Origin: Bacillota bacterium
Lineage (GTDB): Bacteria; Bacillota; Clostridia; Oscillospirales; Ruminococcaceae
Assembly: GCA_023395435.1 (NCBI GenBank)
Contig: JAEWZG010000014.1
Coordinates: forward strand, 1-23,210
Length of the DNA stretch: 23,210 nucleotides
Direction: 5' to 3'
This document shows, one piece after another, positions 20,694 to 23,210 of the stretch. The first letter of the stretch is position 1; each line of letters opens with the position of its first letter. Position numbers and translations under genes: made by a program. The notes beneath the pieces were generated by a model that did no database searches, was not told where the DNA came from, and was given only the letters and a program-made list of their open reading frames with translations.

Positions 20694-23210
20694 ACCAGCT
20701 TTCTCCCTCATTAACGTCAGCAGTCATTGGAACGTCAAGTTTCACAGCATTCTCCATTTCATCGTGGAGGATTTTTGCCGCTCTGTCCTTATCCTTAAGT
20801 GAAACTTCAATAATAAGTTCATCGTGAACCTGTAATATAAGTTTTGCGTCAAGCTTTTCTTCCTTGAGCTTATTATAAACCTTTACCATTGCTATTTTTA
20901 TTATATCAGCGGCAGCACCCTGAATGGGAGCATTCATCGCCGCTCTTTTGCCAAAAGCCTGTAAAATTTTATTTGAAGATAAAAGCTCAGGAATATATCT
21001 TCTTCTTCCGAAGATTGTTGTTACATAGCCGTCTTTCATTCCACCCTCAACAATTCTATCCATAAATTCTTTTACATTAGGGTAGTTTGCAAGATATTGT
21101 TTTATATATTTATCAGCCTCAGAAACTGAAACACCTATATCCTGAGATAGTGAAAATGCACCGATACCATAGATTATACCAAAGTTTACGGCTTTTGCGG
21201 CACTTCGCATTTCAGGTGCAACAAAATCCTCCGGTACACCAAAAACTTGTGCTGCGGTGGTGGTATGGATATCTTTGTTTTCAAGGAATGCTTTTTGCAT
21301 ATTCTTATCGCCACAAGCGTGTGAAAGAACGCGAAGTTCGATCTGACTATAGTCAGCGTCAAGCAAGATATAGCCTTTATCTGAAACAAAGAATTTTCGC
21401 ATATTTCTTCCTATTTCTTTTCTTACTGGAATATTCTGAACATTAGGCTCTGTTGAGGAAATTCTGCCTGTTCTTGTTTCGGTCTGCTTGAATACAGAAT
21501 GAACACGTCCGTCCTCACGCACAACCTTTAGCAAGCCCTCAACGTAGGTTGAATTTAGCTTTGTAAGTGTTCTATATTCAAAAATCAGCGGAATGATTGG
21601 GTGCTTGTCCATTAATGATTCAAGTACATCAACATTGGTTGAATAGCCTGTTTTAGTCTTTTTCTTTGAAGGGAGCCCAAGCTCCTCAAATAGCACAACA
21701 CCAAGTTGTTTTGGTGAGCCGATATTGAACTCGTGACCAACAAGTTTATAAATTTCATTCTCAAGACGTTTTATATCAGTAGAAAGCGAAGAGCCAAATT
21801 CTTTTACCCCGTCAATGTCGACCTTGACTCCATCTACCTCCATTGAGGCTAATACCTCGCAAAGAGGCTGTTCAATATTATATAAAAGGTCAGACATTTC
21901 TGTTAGTTCAACCTCAGCTTTTAATCTTTCGCACAAAGCAGGAAGTGAAGCAATGTCAGAATAATCTTCCATATCATTACGGTAGCTTACCTTATAAGTC
22001 TTGCACAGATTTTCAATAGTATATTCACTCGCCATTGAATTAAGGATATATCCGGCAAGATCACAGATAAATTTCAGATTCTTAAGTTCCCTCTTATTTT
22101 CAAAAGCAAACTTATATGCCGATTTACCCTCAAAGGTTTTCTTATCGTTTGCACTTTCAAAAAGTTTTAAAATAAGCTCTTTTTCGTCGGTTATGTATAT
22201 GATATCCCCGACAAGTATCTGTGCTTTACAGCTATTATATATGAAGAATACTTCTGTCTTATCTTTAATAATCTTGTCAAGTTCATCGCTATCAAGTTCT
22301 TTAATGGTATATTTTATCTTCGGCGCTTTATTTTCAATTTCAACTTCTTCAGAAGATTTTTCTGAAATACTACCACCGATTTTTTCTAATAGCTTGAACA
22401 TTTCAAGGTCAGTGAGAATTTCCGACAGAGTTTTATTGTCGATATTAGATATTTTATAACAGCAGGCTTCCTGCTCAACAGGGACATCCTTGCATATTGT
22501 AGCAAGCCACTTACTTTGAAAAGCAGCGTCTTTTCCGTTTTCAAGCTTTGTTCTCACAGACGGCGTCAGCTTTGCAGTATCCAGATTTTCATACAGCTTT
22601 TCTACGCTTCCGTGTTCACTTATAAGTGCAAGTGCAGTTTTTTCACCGATCCCTGCTACCCCTGAAATATTATCAGAGCTATCGCCCATTAGTGCTTTGA
22701 CTTCAATAAGCTGGATAGGTTCAAGACCATAGACTTCTTTAATTTTATTAGGTGTATAAACAATGGTTTCCCTTGTGGTTGCAAGACGGACTATTACATT
22801 ATTATTTACAAGCTGAAGGCTGTCACGATCACCAGTAAGTATATAACACTCATCGCCACTTTCGGTATAGATTCTCGATAATGTTCCTAAAATATCATCG
22901 GCCTCATAACCCTCAACCTCAAGTATTTTTATTCCCATAGCTGTGAGAATTTTTTTAATGACAGGCATCTGTTGGTGAAGTTCAGCAGGCATACCCTTTC
23001 GGTTGGCCTTATAGGTATCAACCTTTATATGCCTAAATGTTGGTGCCTTCAAATCAAATGCGACTGCAACGCAATCAGGTTTTACAATATCCAGTTCCTT
23101 GAGATAGATATTCATAAAGCCTGTTATGGCATTTGTGAAAAAGCCTTTGGAATTAGAAAGCATTTTTATTCCGTAGAAGGCTCTGTTCATTATACTGTTA
23201 CCGTCAATTG
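20677..23210 (-). CDS. polA: DNA polymerase I (5' end beyond the window)
   Basis: Repair and Okazaki-fragment polymerase. At least 837 residues lie inside. The frame is open to the right edge and reads I-D-G-N-S-I before MNRAFYGIK, matching the usual PolA N-terminus, so the true start is a few codons outside. Numbered from that Met: the 5' nuclease domain covers 1 to about 270 (YEADDILGTLSR, TGDRDSLQLV, DSSDNISGVAGIGEKTA); residues about 290-460 are a 3'-5' exonuclease-like fold without the DxE metal motif (VFFIYNSCKAQI lies where it should be), so proofreading is probably lost, as in Bacillus PolA; the polymerase domain follows with motif A DADYSQIELRVLSH (about 610), motif B RSAAKAVNFGIIYG (about 660) and motif C QVHDELIIEV (about 786). 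It is first in a group with rimI and tsaD. Confidence 0.98.
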   Translation of the reverse strand, partial: IDGNSIMNRAFYGIKMLSNSKGFFTNAITGFMNIYLKELDIVKPDCVAVAFDLKAPTFRHIKVDTYKANRKGMPAELHQQMPVIKKILTAMGIKILEVEGYEADDILGTLSRIYTESGDECYILTGDRDSLQLVNNNVIVRLATTRETIVYTPNKIKEVYGLEPIQLIEVKALMGDSSDNISGVAGIGEKTALALISEHGSVEKLYENLDTAKLTPSVRTKLENGKDAAFQSKWLATICKDVPVEQEACCYKISNIDNKTLSEILTDLEMFKLLEKIGGSISEKSSEEVEIENKAPKIKYTIKELDSDELDKIIKDKTEVFFIYNSCKAQILVGDIIYITDEKELILKLFESANDKKTFEGKSAYKFAFENKRELKNLKFICDLAGYILNSMASEYTIENLCKTYKVSYRNDMEDYSDIASLPALCERLKAEVELTEMSDLLYNIEQPLCEVLASMEVDGVKVDIDGVKEFGSSLSTDIKRLENEIYKLVGHEFNIGSPKQLGVVLFEELGLPSKKKTKTGYSTNVDVLESLMDKHPIIPLIFEYRTLTKLNSTYVEGLLKVVREDGRVHSVFKQTETRTGRISSTEPNVQNIPVRKEIGRNMRKFFVSDKGYILLDADYSQIELRVLSHACGDKNMQKAFLENKDIHTTTAAQVFGVPEDFVAPEMRSAAKAVNFGIIYGIGAFSLSQDIGVSVSEADKYIKQYLANYPNVKEFMDRIVEGGMKDGYVTTIFGRRRYIPELLSSNKILQAFGKRAAMNAPIQGAAADIIKIAMVKVYNKLKEEKLDAKLILQVHDELIIEVSLKDKDRAAKILHDEMENAVKLDVPMTADVNEGESWYVAKG

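Noticed and set aside
1..23210. Mobile elements, CRISPR arrays, defence islands, toxin-antitoxin pairs, tRNA/rRNA genes
   Set aside because: None seen: no transposase or integrase, no regular repeat-spacer pattern, no cloverleaf-like or rRNA-like sequence; all intact genes are ordinary chromosomal ones.

Overview
This is a low-GC, gene-dense window of core chromosome from a Gram-positive, endospore-forming bacterium. The spore-cortex lytic enzyme SleB, AT-rich intergenic DNA with Bacillota-type promoters (TTGACA-17-TATAAT), strong GGAGG ribosome binding sites, HrcA/CIRCE control and the rubredoxin/flavodiiron pair all point to an anaerobic clostridial lineage. A Ruminococcus-like member of the Oscillospirales is my best guess, but that is inference from gene content and protein style, not from a marker gene.

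Layout from left to right. Positions 1-323 carry no gene; they hold a strong leftward promoter for something beyond the left edge and a possible forespore promoter for sleB. Next come sleB (+), an HD-domain protein (-), an unknown protein plus inorganic pyrophosphatase (+), a LacI-type regulator with a sugar isomerase/epimerase (-), a CPBP membrane protease (-), cysteine synthase (-) and an LCP cell-wall ligase (-). Almost every one of these units ends in a clear hairpin terminator. The heat-shock cluster hrcA-grpE-dnaK-dnaJ (8103-12901, -) is headed by a consensus promoter with a perfect CIRCE and a second, degenerate CIRCE over the -35. Divergently, a short rubredoxin gene (51 codons) and a flavodiiron protein gene (+) form an oxygen/NO detoxification pair behind a consensus promoter and a perfect 25-bp palindrome. 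A small membrane PH-like protein (-), polyphosphate kinase (+), type III pantothenate kinase with an ECF-transporter S component (+), and the leftward group polA-rimI-tsaD complete the window. polA runs off the right edge: its reading frame stays open to the last base and reads I-D-G-N-S-I before the first Met in the window, so its true start lies outside.

Functionally this is housekeeping: protein folding, sporulation/germination, phosphate metabolism (PPi hydrolysis, polyP synthesis), CoA precursor uptake and activation, t6A tRNA modification, S18 acetylation and DNA repair synthesis. I see no mobile element, CRISPR array, phage, toxin-antitoxin or defence system, tRNA or rRNA gene, and no convincing undescribed multi-gene system. 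The most interesting signals are small and regulatory: the tandem CIRCE, the 25-bp palindrome before the rubredoxin gene, a possible Shine-Dalgarno-sequestering switch in the dnaJ leader, and a rubredoxin whose first cysteine pair is spaced CX1C instead of CX2C.
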